DNA from: JAPPLB01 sp965208945
GTDB lineage: Bacteria; Acidobacteriota; Terriglobia; Bryobacterales; UBA6623
Reading direction: 5' to 3'
Assembly (NCBI GenBank): GCA_965208945.1
Contig: OZ242366.1
Location: 5,903,995 to 5,967,994, forward strand
Length of the DNA stretch: 64,000 nucleotides
In this document: piece by piece, positions 26,523 through 35,109 of the stretch
Layout of the letters: each line of letters begins with the position of its first letter
How positions within the stretch are numbered: the first letter of the stretch is position 1
Notes under the pieces: model-generated
The model's input: only the letters and a program-made list of their open reading frames with translations
What the model was told of the DNA's origin: nothing
Databases searched by the model: none
Program-made: the position numbers and the translations under genes

Positions 26523-27851
26523 TCACAGCGACAGGGTTCCTTGACGGTCAAGCCACCTGCCAGCCTGCATGACGCGGTGAATCTTGCGTGTGTTGGCGAT
26601 GTCTTCGAGCGGGTCAGCATCCAGGATCAGCAGATCCGCGGCCTGGCCCGGCTCGATTGAACCAAAGGATGGCTCGCCATCGGAAAGCAATGCTGCCGCT
26701 TCACCGGTGGCCGCCCGCAGAGTCTGCATCGGCGTCAGACCCGCCTTGACGAAAAGCTGCATTTCATGGTGCGTTCCCCAACCGGCCGGGATACCGCCCG
26801 CTCCGCTGTCGGAGCCGATCCCGAGGCGTATGCCGTGATCGGCCAGCTTCTTGACGAAACGCTCGGCCCGGGCGTATTCGTTCTTGAGCCGCGGGATACT
26901 GGGGTCGGCGAGCAGCTTCTGCCGAGTTTCCACCTTCTCGACGTCCGCAAGGAACGAAGGATCCAGCAATGCCCGCAGCTCGGGGTCTTCGAGATCGCCC
27001 GGGTTTTCAGGGAAATACCACAAGCGCTCGGCGACGGTGAAGGTGGGTGTAAATCCGACCCCCTCGGCCTTGAGGCGGGCGAGCAGCTCGCCGCTGATCT
27101 CCTCGGTGTCGCGAACGGTGTGCAGGAATTGCCGGACGCCGATGTCGACAAGCTGTTCCAAGTCGGCGAGGTCGAAGATGTGAGCGACGACCGGGATATG
27201 ATGCCTGGCTGCCGCCTCGACAATGACCCGCCGCATTTCAGGAGTGATCTTCGGCAGCGTGCCGTCCTTGGAATCGACCCACATCTTGATGAAGTCGACT
27301 TTCCGAGCCGCGAGTTCCGCGACACCTGCTTGGGCTTCGAGCTCCGTTTGCGGACGCCGGACGAACGACACTTGCACGGGGTGTCCGCCGGGATGGGTGA
27401 AACCGAGGCCCGCGGTGTACAGGCGCGGCGCGGGGACCTTGCCCGCCCGCGCGTCGGAGACAACAGCGAGATGCGCTTCCCGATCCGTCCCGATGCTGCG
27501 TGAAGCCGTAACGCCGAAACGCAATTGAGCACGCAGCAGACGCTCCATCTCTTTGCGGCCGCCGAAGTAGTGGGCATGCAGCTCGATCAGACCGGGCATG
27601 ACGGTCTTGCCCCTGCCGTCGATGATCTCGCCGCCCTTGGGGACAGGGGTATCGGAGCGTGAGCCCACGGCTCGGATACGGGTCCCCGCAACGACGACGA
27701 CGGAATCCTCGATCGGATCGGCGCCGGTACCGTCGATGAGTTTGGCGCCAAGAATCGTAATGGGCGCGGACTCGGAATCAACGGATTGCCAGCTTTCGGC
27801 GCCGCAGGCCGACAGCGACACCCCAAGAAGGAAAAAGAGACTCCGTTTCAT
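26523..27851 (-). CDS. metal-dependent amidohydrolase, imidazolonepropionase-like, lipoprotein
   Basis: 442 residues. Lipoprotein signal MKRSLFFLLGVSLSAC. The amidohydrolase fold has first-strand metal ligands in IELHAHYFGG, KM in DFIKMWVDS (possible carbamylated Lys), His in PVVAHIFD, His in QFLHTVRD and Asp in GIGSDSGAGG. It ends with the C-terminal beta-sandwich (GQAADLLILDADPLEDI). Such exported amidohydrolases often hydrolyse peptides (Xaa-Pro dipeptidase-like) or organic amides. It is the first gene of a minus-strand run with PIMT and a quinone oxidoreductase. Confidence 0.88.
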   Translation of the reverse strand: MKRSLFFLLGVSLSACGAESWQSVDSESAPITILGAKLIDGTGADPIEDSVVVVAGTRIRAVGSRSDTPVPKGGEIIDGRGKTVMPGLIELHAHYFGGRKEMERLLRAQLRFGVTASRSIGTDREAHLAVVSDARAGKVPAPRLYTAGLGFTHPGGHPVQVSFVRRPQTELEAQAGVAELAARKVDFIKMWVDSKDGTLPKITPEMRRVIVEAAARHHIPVVAHIFDLADLEQLVDIGVRQFLHTVRDTEEISGELLARLKAEGVGFTPTFTVAERLWYFPENPGDLEDPELRALLDPSFLADVEKVETRQKLLADPSIPRLKNEYARAERFVKKLADHGIRLGIGSDSGAGGIPAGWGTHHEMQLFVKAGLTPMQTLRAATGEAAALLSDGEPSFGSIEPGQAADLLILDADPLEDIANTRKIHRVMQAGRWLDRQGTLSL

Positions 27852-27956
27852 CGGCAGCGATCGTAACAGATGAGATCAGCCGGCATCATCGCAGTCAGCT
27901 CGGCTGGAAGGGCGGACGGCGCGCGGTGACTGGCTCCGGGACAATATTTTTTTACT

Positions 27957-28022
27957 GAACAATAGCGAACAATGGTGAACAATCGTGAACAATAGTGAAC
28001 AATCGTGAACAATGGTGAACAG
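27957..28022. repeat. 10-bp tandem repeat array (GAACAATNGT) x ~6.5
   Basis: Six complete decamers GAACAATNGT (variants in positions 8-10: AGC, GGT, CGT, AGT) and a partial seventh. It lies about 100 bp upstream of the amidohydrolase start. It encodes no plausible protein. It could be a protein-binding array or simply a slippage product. Confidence 0.85.
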
Positions 28023-28042
28023 GGCATCGAGGCGGATAAAAG

Positions 28043-28097
28043 CCGTGTTCCGTGACTCGTGACTCGTGAAAACCATTGGTGGGGGCCTGGTTTGCTC
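28043..28097 (+). repeat. heptamer repeat block (GTGNNTC)n and associated tail
   Basis: GTGTTCC GTGACTC GTGACTC GTGAAAA followed by the recurrent tail (ACCATTGGTGGGGGCCTGG). It abuts a foldback repeat copy. A shorter block is at 28338-28362. Confidence 0.7.
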
Positions 28098-28098
28098 C

Positions 28099-28305
28099 TA
28101 ACCTGCATTTCTCACCACCCGACGGTCGAAGCACACGATACGACCGCCAGGACTTCGTTGCGTTTGCTTGCCGTGCTCAACGTACTGTTCAAGTACGCCT
28201 GCGCGCGCCAAGCGGCTCGCGCCTTTTTCCTCCCCCCGGCTTGCGCCTCGTCCTGACGGCCCTCTCGCGCACTTCGCCTCGCCACGTGGTGAGACATGCA
28301 GGCTA
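28099..28305 (+). repeat. ~183-bp foldback repeat, long variant with intact apex target
   Basis: 207 bp; about 25 extra bases (TTTTTCCTCC then CCCGGCTTGCG) on the right arm, shared with copies at 32124 and 48162. The apex TACTGTTCAAGTACGCC is intact at 28183-28199. Confidence 0.92.
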
Positions 28306-28404
28306 AAGAAATGTCTGACGGCCGATGAACTGGAAAGGCCGTGATTCGTGTCTCGTGCCTCATCATGCGCGGTTCGGGCGGCCATGGTTTCCTGCAAGGG
28401 GCCT

Positions 28405-29034
28405 TCAGCTCGACGAGGGTTTCTGGTTTCGCGGCTCTTGATGGGCCGGCTCAGAAGAAGGATGTCCCGGGATGCGAAGCTCGACGCCATAGATTTGCCG
28501 GACGACCTCGCGCATCCGCTCGGGGTCGAGGGGCGGGGGCTTGGCCTTCCTGGCCTTGGCGGCCTCTTCGGCGGCCTGGCGCTTGATCTCACGATCACAG
28601 CGGACGGAGATCTCCCTGGAACGCTCGAGGCGCTGCGCCATGAGGCTGATCTTGCCGGCGGCCTCGACGACGCCGGGCAAGGAACCATCGTCGATATCGC
28701 AGTCCTGGAGCCGGGAGCCGAGGTCGAACACCAGCATGCGCATCATCTCGGTGATGAGGCTGCCGTCCGGCCCGGCAGGCGCCGCGCCCAGCTTGCCGGC
28801 CCAAGCCTCGAAGACCTGCCGGGATTGCAGCAGCCGCTCTCCGGCCGCGCGCATGCGCTTGTCGTAACGGTGGACGGCCAGCCGGCTGACGCGGTCCGCC
28901 AACCCCAGGTCGTCGAGCAGGGCGTTGATCCGCTCCGTCGCCTCGGTCTGCGTGATGGCGGGGTCGCACAACCAGCGGTGGAGCGCCTCGCGGGCTTCAC
29001 TCGGCAACCGATCGATGCTGTTGGGCTGTGACAT
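28405..29034 (-). CDS. DUF3486 family protein, Mu gp27-like, orphan phage gene
   Basis: 209 residues from the ATG at 29034, preceded by GGAG. The N-terminus SIDRLPSEAREALHRWL, then ATERINALLDDLGL and VSRLAVHRYDKRM, followed by a helical region with RLERSREISVRCDREIKRQAAEEAA, fits the DUF3486 family represented by phage Mu gp27, thought to be a terminase-associated DNA-packaging protein. The C-terminus is rich in Pro/Ser/Gln. No other phage gene lies near it. It is embedded in repeat-rich DNA, so it is probably a prophage relic or a captured gene. Confidence 0.75.
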   Translation of the reverse strand: MSQPNSIDRLPSEAREALHRWLCDPAITQTEATERINALLDDLGLADRVSRLAVHRYDKRMRAAGERLLQSRQVFEAWAGKLGAAPAGPDGSLITEMMRMLVFDLGSRLQDCDIDDGSLPGVVEAAGKISLMAQRLERSREISVRCDREIKRQAAEEAAKARKAKPPPLDPERMREVVRQIYGVELRIPGHPSSEPAHQEPRNQKPSSS

Positions 29035-29112
29035 TAGTTTTCTCCAAAAAAGGCGGATAAAAGCCGTGATTCGATAAAAGACCGTGATTCGTGTCTCGTG
29101 TCTCGTGTTTCG

Positions 29113-29295
29113 TGAAAACCCCATGGGCCGGGATTGCGGTTGCTCAACCAGCAAGCGTCAGCGGGCCGGTGAATCTTGCTTTCGTTGCTTTCGTTTGCGC
29201 CACGGATCATGGCATCACGAGACTTGAGAAACGGCTCTTCTCTCCTGATGCTATGCCGGCCGGTGCGGAAAAAAAAGACTGAAGGGCTTCAGTAC
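29113..29295 (+). repeat. ~185-bp direct repeat, unit A
   Basis: Shares most of its sequence with 29353-29540, including TTTGCGCCACGGATC, GAGAAACGGCTCTTCTCTCC and the small palindrome ACTGAAGGGCTTCAGT near its right end. A heptamer block precedes both units, so unit and heptamer were probably duplicated together. Confidence 0.75.
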
Positions 29296-29352
29296 CCTGA
29301 TGCAACGATTCGACATTCGTGGAAAGCATAAAAGCCGTGTTTCGTGTCTCGT

Positions 29353-29540
29353 GTTTCGTAAAAAACCGTTGGCCGCGGCTTGGGGTTGCTCTACCGGGAA
29401 ACGCCGGCGGGCCGGTTAACCTTTTTCGTTTCTTACGTTTGCGCCACGGATCTTGGCATCACGGGACCTGAGAAACGGCTCTTCTCTCCTGACGCCAAGC
29501 ATACCGGAGCGGAAAAAACAAGACTGAAGGGCTTCAGTAC
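29353..29540 (+). repeat. ~185-bp direct repeat, unit B
   Basis: Second unit of the duplication starting at 29113, with the same order of conserved blocks and the terminal ACTGAAGGGCTTCAGT palindrome. Divergence between the units shows that the duplication is not recent. Confidence 0.75.
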
Positions 29541-29905
29541 CAACAGGTATCAAACGAGCCACGGGAAAGGCCGTGTTTCGAAAAAAAGCCGTGATTCGTG
29601 TTTCGTGAAAACCTCAAAACCTGTTTTTCGTTTTCAGTTTTTAGTTTTTCGTGAAAACCTCGGAATTCGCGCTTGCTTGCGCAGCGCGCCTCAAAGGCCG
29701 TGTTTCGTGTCTCGTGTCTCGTGATTCGTGAACCACATGGGCTTTGCCTCTCGCGTTGGCAAGAAACGCGGGGAACATTCTGCTTTGCTCAGCAGGGGAC
29801 CTTCTCCCATAGCGCCGGCAACCGAGAAAAAAGCATTGCCTCGGATCTCCCGTGCTGAAATAATATCCACAGGCTCAATAACGAATACCCAGGAACGAGG
29901 CGGTC

Positions 29906-30190
29906 ATGGGTAGAACCGTTTTCTTCGGGAACCTTCCGGCGTGGGTCACCGCCGACGAGATCAAGAGCTGGCTGAACACGGAAGGAATCGTGTTCGACGA
30001 GGTCAAGGTAATCCGCGACTTCGAGACCCAGGAGTCGAAAGGTTTCGCTTTCGTCGAAGCCGCGACCGACGAAGACGTCAAAGCCGCGATCAAACGATTC
30101 AACCGCGCACCGATCGACGACAAAGTGCTGCGGGTCAACGAGGCGCGTCCGCCCGAGGGCGGGAAGCAGCGGCCCCGGCGCAGAAGCTGA
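29906..30190 (+). CDS. RNA-binding protein with single RRM domain
   Basis: 94 residues: one RNA-recognition motif. RNP2 is VFFGNL at residues 5-10 and RNP1 is KGFAFVEA at about 45-52, with the usual beta-alpha-beta order, then a short basic tail (RPPEGGKQRPRRRS). Bacterial single-RRM proteins of this kind are common in cyanobacteria and several other phyla and have been linked to cold response and RNA stability. It is monocistronic, followed by two stretches of foldback repeat. Confidence 0.92.
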   Translation: MGRTVFFGNLPAWVTADEIKSWLNTEGIVFDEVKVIRDFETQESKGFAFVEAATDEDVKAAIKRFNRAPIDDKVLRVNEARPPEGGKQRPRRRS

Positions 30191-30244
30191 CCTGAAACTC
30201 CACCGTTTCTCCACGAAACGTCACTTCGAGATCCGATTGCGGCG

Positions 30245-30428
30245 CTAGCCTGCATTTCTCACCACCCGACGGTCGAAGCACGCGGTATGACCGCCAGGAC
30301 TTCGTTGCGCTTGCTTGCCGTGCTCGATGTACTGTTCAAGTACACCTGCGCGCGCCAAGCGGCTCGCGCCTCGTCCTGACGGCCCTCTCACCCACTTCAC
30401 CTCGCCACGTGGTGAGACATGCAGGCTA
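30245..30428 (+). repeat. ~183-bp foldback repeat
   Basis: Complete copy between convergent RRM and amidohydrolase genes. The apex reads GTACTGTTCAAGTACACC, with one mismatch to the IS1111-element target. Confidence 0.92.
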
Positions 30429-30483
30429 GTCCTGACGGCCCTCTCACGCACTTCACCTCGCCGCGTGGCGAGAAATGCCGGCT
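30427..30483 (+). repeat. solo right half of the foldback repeat
   Basis: A 56-bp right-end unit (GTCCTGACGGCCCTCTCACG ... GAGAAATGCCGGCT) fused directly to the end of the preceding full copy. The same arrangement recurs at 56082-56139. Confidence 0.85.
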
Positions 30484-30506
30484 GCCTCCGCGGGCCAGGG
30501 CCAGGT

Positions 30507-32075
30507 TCAGTGGCGGAGGACTCTGCCGGGGCGTTCGTTGGTTCGCTTGCCTTCGGCGACGACAGGGACTCCGTTCACAATCACGTAGTCGAAGCCGCTC
30601 GAATATTGGTGAGGCTCCCTGAACGTGGCGTTGTCCTGGACCCTGTTCGGATCAAAAAGCACCAGATCGGCGGCGTAGCCTTCCCGGACGAGTCCGCGGT
30701 CGTTCAGCTTGAAGGTACGCGCGGGAAGTGACGTGGCCTTGCGGACAGCGTCCTCCAGAGTCAGCACCTTGCGCTTTCGGACGTACTCGGCAAAGGCACG
30801 GGCGTAGGTTCCGTAGGAGCGCGGGTGCGGCACGCCCTCACCGAACGGCAAGATATAGCCGTCGCTGGAGATGGCGGTGTTGGGATACCGCATGATGCGC
30901 TCGACATCCTCGTCGCTCATCGAGTGGAAGACCATCGGCACGCGACCTTTTTCGACAAGCTCAAGGATCGTCGTAATCTCATTGTCGATCGTGGCTGCGC
31001 GGCCGCGCAGCCGGTTCACTTCGCTGATCGTTTTCCCGGCCAGACCGGGCTCCCAATCACAGGAAGCGACCGTGGCGTAGGAGTAATCGCCGAAACCCTT
31101 CTTGTCGAGGATCTCCTTCATGCCCTCGATGATCCTGGCGCGCGTTTCGGGGTTGCGCAGGCGGCCTCGGATGGCTTCCTGGCCGTCCGCCAGCGCCCAT
31201 GTCGGCAGCGTGGTGCGCACTCCGGTGCTCGAGCGGTTGTAGGGATACTGGTCGACGACGACGTCCACGCCTTTACGACGGTACTCCTCGACGAGTGCGA
31301 TCGACTTGTCGCTGCCGCCCCAGTGATGCTTGTTGCTGATCTTGAAGTGAGAGATCTGAACGGGCATGCCCGCCTGCTCACCGATATAGGCCGCTTCGCG
31401 GATCGCCGCCAACACCTCGGCGCCCTCGTTGCGCATGTGCGTGGCATAGACACCGCCATGCTCACCCGCGACCTTGGCCAGTGCGACCACTTCATCCGTG
31501 TCGGCGTACGTACCGGGGATGTAGATCAGACCGGTCGACAACCCCACCGCACCCGCCTTCATCGACCGCGCAACGATGTCTTTCATCTTCTGCAACTCAT
31601 CCGGCGCGGCGGCGCGCCTGGCGGTCCCCATCACTTCCTGGCGGACGGAGTTGTGCCCGACGAGGGTCATGAGGTTCGGTCCCAAGCCGCTTCTTTCCAG
31701 ATCGGCGAACCACATCTCGAGGTCGATCTTCGACGAACCGCAGTTGCCGGTGATCATGGTCGTCTTGCCGTCCATCGTGTAGTTGAACGCGTCCGGATAG
31801 TCGACGATGCCCGGGCGATAGGCACGGCCCTCGATATGCGCGTGGACATCGATGAAGCCCGGCGTCAAAACACGGCGATCGGCGTCGATCACCGCATCGG
31901 CGGTCTTGCCGGAGAGGCTGCCGACAGCGGCGATCCTGCCGTCGTTGACGCCGACATCGGCGAGAAACCACGGGTTGCCCGTACCATCGACGACACGGGC
32001 ACCGCGGATGAGAAGCTCGAAGTCCGCTGCGGTCAGCGAGCAAACCAGAAACAGGGCCGAAAACAAGACGCGCAT
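30507..32075 (-). CDS. D-aminoacylase / N-acyl-D-amino-acid deacylase family amidohydrolase, exported
   Basis: 522 residues from the ATG at 32075, which follows GGAGG. Sec signal MRVLFSALFLVCSLTAA. Amidohydrolase superfamily, D-aminoacylase branch: metal ligands in DVHAHIEG, conserved TGNCGSS (Cys ligand position), ATHMRNEG, ISHFKISNKHHWG and SSDGYILPFGEGVPHPRSYGT near the end. Known members release D-amino acids or act on N-acyl peptides and dipeptides. It is divergent from the aldo/keto reductase gene. Confidence 0.92.
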   Translation of the reverse strand: MRVLFSALFLVCSLTAADFELLIRGARVVDGTGNPWFLADVGVNDGRIAAVGSLSGKTADAVIDADRRVLTPGFIDVHAHIEGRAYRPGIVDYPDAFNYTMDGKTTMITGNCGSSKIDLEMWFADLERSGLGPNLMTLVGHNSVRQEVMGTARRAAAPDELQKMKDIVARSMKAGAVGLSTGLIYIPGTYADTDEVVALAKVAGEHGGVYATHMRNEGAEVLAAIREAAYIGEQAGMPVQISHFKISNKHHWGGSDKSIALVEEYRRKGVDVVVDQYPYNRSSTGVRTTLPTWALADGQEAIRGRLRNPETRARIIEGMKEILDKKGFGDYSYATVASCDWEPGLAGKTISEVNRLRGRAATIDNEITTILELVEKGRVPMVFHSMSDEDVERIMRYPNTAISSDGYILPFGEGVPHPRSYGTYARAFAEYVRKRKVLTLEDAVRKATSLPARTFKLNDRGLVREGYAADLVLFDPNRVQDNATFREPHQYSSGFDYVIVNGVPVVAEGKRTNERPGRVLRH

Positions 32076-32123
32076 GGAAAACCTCCGATCCCCGATTGTA
32101 ACCACGAACCTGCAGTCGTCCGC

Positions 32124-32330
32124 TAGCCCGCATTTCTCACCACCCGACGGTCGAAGCACACGATACGACCGCCAGGACTTCGTTGCGCTTGCTTGCCGTG
32201 CTCAACGTACGGTTCAAGTACGCCTGCGCGCGCCAAGCGGCTCGCGCCTTTTTCCTCCGCCCGGCTTGCGCCTAGTCCTGACAGCCCTCTCACGCACTTC
32301 GCCTCGCCACGTGGTGAGACATGCAGGCTA
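32124..32330 (+). repeat. ~183-bp foldback repeat, long variant
   Basis: Complete 207-bp copy in the region between divergent genes, carrying the same right-arm insertion as the 28099 and 48162 copies. The apex has GTACGGTTCAAGTAC. It accounts for most of 32076-32455; the promoters of both flanking genes must lie in the remaining ~170 bp or inside the repeat. Confidence 0.92.
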
Positions 32331-32455
32331 GCCGCGGCTCCTCCGTTGGTTGGCCCTATCACTATTCCGATGCGCTGTTTTGCGAAGCATACACCGCGAG
32401 CTCGATATGACGAGAGTCGTTCGAAAACCATTTTTGCAATGGTACAATTCTCGAC

Positions 32456-33559
32456 ATGAAGACCTGTCTGTCTCGCCGCGGTTTTCTCGCCGCTTCCGCC
32501 GCCATGGCCGTTGCTCCCGCGCTTCCAGGAGTGACCATCAAGCCGGTGCGGGAATTCCGCCGCGGCGGCATGGTGTACCGGCAACTCGGGAACAGCGACC
32601 TCCATCTATCGCTGCTGTCATTCGGGTCGCATTGCGACCCGGCCTACAAGGTGAAAGCGAAGCACAGCAGGGTATTGAATCCCGAGGGGCAGGAGCGCCG
32701 TGACCGCCAACTTGCGCGGTCGTTCGATCTCGGGGTCAACATGGTCGACACCTACGAGAACAACGGCCAATGGGAGCCGCTGGCGCGCCTGGTCAAGCCG
32801 CGCCGGGACAAGGTGCTCGTTTCGATCTGCCGGCAGTTCCCGATGTTCGTCGGCGAGAACATCGACCGCGCCGCCAAGCTTTACGGCCATGTCGACCTCT
32901 ATCGCATCTACCTGGCCGCCGGCGAGAAGGTGCGGATGAAGGATCTTGAAGATTGGGACGTTCTCCGCAAGGCCAAGAAGGCGGGCAAGCTGCGCACCAT
33001 CGGCATCTCGACGCACAGCGAAGCGATCATGATGAGCGCGCTCGAGGAGTTCGAAGACCTCGACTACGTGATGTTTCCCTACAACTTCATTCACGCGCGC
33101 ACGGACTATACGGACTTCATCCCCGCGGCGCGAAAGAAGGGCGTGGGCCTGATCTCGATCAAGCCTTTGTCTGCGGGCTCGATCGTGAACCTCGATCCGC
33201 TGGCGAACCCGGGAACGAAGCCGGAGAACCACAACATGCGGTTGTACCGCAACACGCATCGCCCGCTGCCGCCCGCATTGGTCGCCGAGCTGACGAAGAG
33301 CCTCGAACGCATGCCGGACGAAACGCTGTGCCAAGCCGCGCTTCGATTCGTGTACACGCGTCCGTTCATGACGTCCGCAATGCCGGGAATGTTCGAAGAC
33401 TACATGGTCGAGGACAACTATCAGGCGCTCCAGCGGTCGTTGACGTTGGACCGAGAGGAGCAGAGCACTCTCAAAGCTGCCCGGAAGATCGCCGACGCGA
33501 TGGGGCCGGACTGGCTGCCGCCGCACTACCGCTGGCTCGACCGCGAGTTCCGGGCGTGA
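32456..33559 (+). CDS. aldo/keto reductase-fold protein with Tat signal and degenerate active site
   Basis: 367 residues. Tat signal SRRGFLAASAAMAVA. The AKR barrel is recognisable (YRQLGNSDLHLSLLSFG, then GVNMVDTYENNG with D98 and Y100). Two of the four usual catalytic residues are missing: the Lys position reads LVSICRQF (C125) and the His position reads LYRIYLA (Y152). It is therefore unlikely to be an ordinary NADPH reductase, and NADPH is not expected outside the cytoplasm. Its stop overlaps the start of the downstream cytochrome gene (GTGA), so the two proteins probably act together at the membrane or in the periplasm. Confidence 0.85.
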   Translation: MKTCLSRRGFLAASAAMAVAPALPGVTIKPVREFRRGGMVYRQLGNSDLHLSLLSFGSHCDPAYKVKAKHSRVLNPEGQERRDRQLARSFDLGVNMVDTYENNGQWEPLARLVKPRRDKVLVSICRQFPMFVGENIDRAAKLYGHVDLYRIYLAAGEKVRMKDLEDWDVLRKAKKAGKLRTIGISTHSEAIMMSALEEFEDLDYVMFPYNFIHARTDYTDFIPAARKKGVGLISIKPLSAGSIVNLDPLANPGTKPENHNMRLYRNTHRPLPPALVAELTKSLERMPDETLCQAALRFVYTRPFMTSAMPGMFEDYMVEDNYQALQRSLTLDREEQSTLKAARKIADAMGPDWLPPHYRWLDREFRA

Positions 33560-34920
33560 ATCGGCCGCACGGTTTCGATCGGCTCGCGCCGGTCAGTGTC
33601 CTGCTGGCGCTCTGCGTCATTACCGCTTCGGCACAATCGAACCTTGGTCAGGCGGGCGTGTGCTCTCGCTGCCATGTAGTTTCGGTCCTCGAGTGGCAGA
33701 TCTCGGGACACCTCGAAGCGGGAACCGACTGCCAAGCCTGCCACGGCGCCAGCGCGGCGCACGTCGCAAACGAGCGCAACGAGGTCAGCCCCGATCGCAC
33801 CCCCCGCGGCAAGGCGGCTGACGGGCTCTGCTCGACTTGCCACAACCAGGGATGTCCCTCTACGAATCGCACGGCGGATTGCCTTGACTGCCACAATTCC
33901 CATTCGCTGACCAAGCCGCAACAGATTCAGTCTTTTCAGGGCGATCGTTCCAAGGACCCGATCCACCAGGCGGTGGAGCGGCTCGCCGAGTTTCGCCGAA
34001 CGATGGAACGCGCCGAGACCCTAGTCGCCAAGCAGGATTGGGCCGCCGCCAAGGACCTGTACGAAGAAGCGATACGGCAACGGCCCGGAGACGCCGAGGC
34101 GCTTGCGCGCATCGCATTCTGCGAGCGGCGGCTAGCGCCGGAGCTGCCCGGTTTCAAGATCGCCGGCAACGAGTTCGATGCGGTGACGGGCTTGCCTCTG
34201 GAGGTGACGGTTGCGGGCACGGGCATGGTCCTGCGCCTGGCTCCCGGCGGGGAGTTCGACATCGGAAGCGAGGAATTCGAGGGCTCGCAGCCGGTCCATA
34301 CGGTATCGATCAAGCCGTTCTACCTAGGCAAATTCGAGGTCACTCAGAACGACTGGAAAGCGGTGATGGGGACCAACCCCAGCGAGCACAACAGCTCCGG
34401 CAAGCTGCCGGTGGAGCGGGTCTCCTGGCATGATGCACAGGAGTTCGCGCGCAGGCTGAACGAGAGGGTGGCGGGCGGCGGATTCCGGTTGCCGACCGAG
34501 GCGGAATGGGAGTACGCCGCGCGCTCCGGCGACGATCTGTTCCAGCGCTTCGAGACGGCGCGCCATGCATGGTACCGAGAGAACTCGGGAGAGTCTGCTA
34601 CCGACGCGAACTTCCGCAAGATCGGAACCTACTCGACGCATCCCGTCGGCGAGAAAGAGCCGAACCGCTGGGGCTTTCACGACATGCACGGCAACGTGTG
34701 GGAATGGACGTCGAGCCTGCTCCGAGGCTATTTCTACGATCCGGCGGACGGCCGAGAATCACCGACTGCTGCGGGCCAGCGCGTCACGCGCGGCGGCGGT
34801 TACGCCGACATGGCCGACCTGCTTCACCCGGCCCTTCGCCACGGCGAACGCCCCGGCCGGCGATACCGCTGGAACGGTTTGCGGGTAGCCCGCGACATTC
34901 CGGCCGCGAATCACCGGTAA
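33556..34920 (+). CDS. tetraheme cytochrome c fused to a formylglycine-generating-enzyme (SUMF1)-like domain
   Basis: 454 residues from the GTG at 33556. The signal peptide ends near ASAQ (residue 27). Four CxxCH heme sites follow: 36-40, 59-63, 92-96 and 109-113. A short TPR-like helical linker (about 135-185) leads to a SUMF1/FGE-type domain (about 210-454) with GGEFDIGSE, FEVTQNDWKAVMG, RLPTEAEWEYAAR, NVWEWTSS and GLRVARD. The last segment, which in true FGE carries the copper-binding cysteines, has none here, so this domain is structural or binding rather than a classical FGE. It overlaps the aldo/keto reductase gene by four bases. Confidence 0.88.
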   Translation: MNRPHGFDRLAPVSVLLALCVITASAQSNLGQAGVCSRCHVVSVLEWQISGHLEAGTDCQACHGASAAHVANERNEVSPDRTPRGKAADGLCSTCHNQGCPSTNRTADCLDCHNSHSLTKPQQIQSFQGDRSKDPIHQAVERLAEFRRTMERAETLVAKQDWAAAKDLYEEAIRQRPGDAEALARIAFCERRLAPELPGFKIAGNEFDAVTGLPLEVTVAGTGMVLRLAPGGEFDIGSEEFEGSQPVHTVSIKPFYLGKFEVTQNDWKAVMGTNPSEHNSSGKLPVERVSWHDAQEFARRLNERVAGGGFRLPTEAEWEYAARSGDDLFQRFETARHAWYRENSGESATDANFRKIGTYSTHPVGEKEPNRWGFHDMHGNVWEWTSSLLRGYFYDPADGRESPTAAGQRVTRGGGYADMADLLHPALRHGERPGRRYRWNGLRVARDIPAANHR

Positions 34921-35109
34921 CTCCGCAAGCGCGAGACTCAAGATGGATGATCTCGCTCAGAGAGCTGCCGCACACCGGAAAGCTGAAGCAACCGTTTAGA
35001 GACAGAACCTGCAACGATAATCCGGCTTCCGCATGCGCGTCCTGCGGAACCATGCTCCTGAAAGACAGGCGACTATCGGCAATGGGCGCCGTGTTGTCGA
35101 GTGAGGCGC

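Larger units (their letters stand above)
29035..29905. other. 871-bp repeat-filled intergenic region
   Basis: No gene found. It contains heptamer blocks (29063-29117, 29325-29360, 29573-29615, 29690-29730), a direct duplication described separately, and runs of A. Short frames on the plus strand (for example around 29160-29280 and 29420-29530) only reflect the duplication. Confidence 0.75.
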
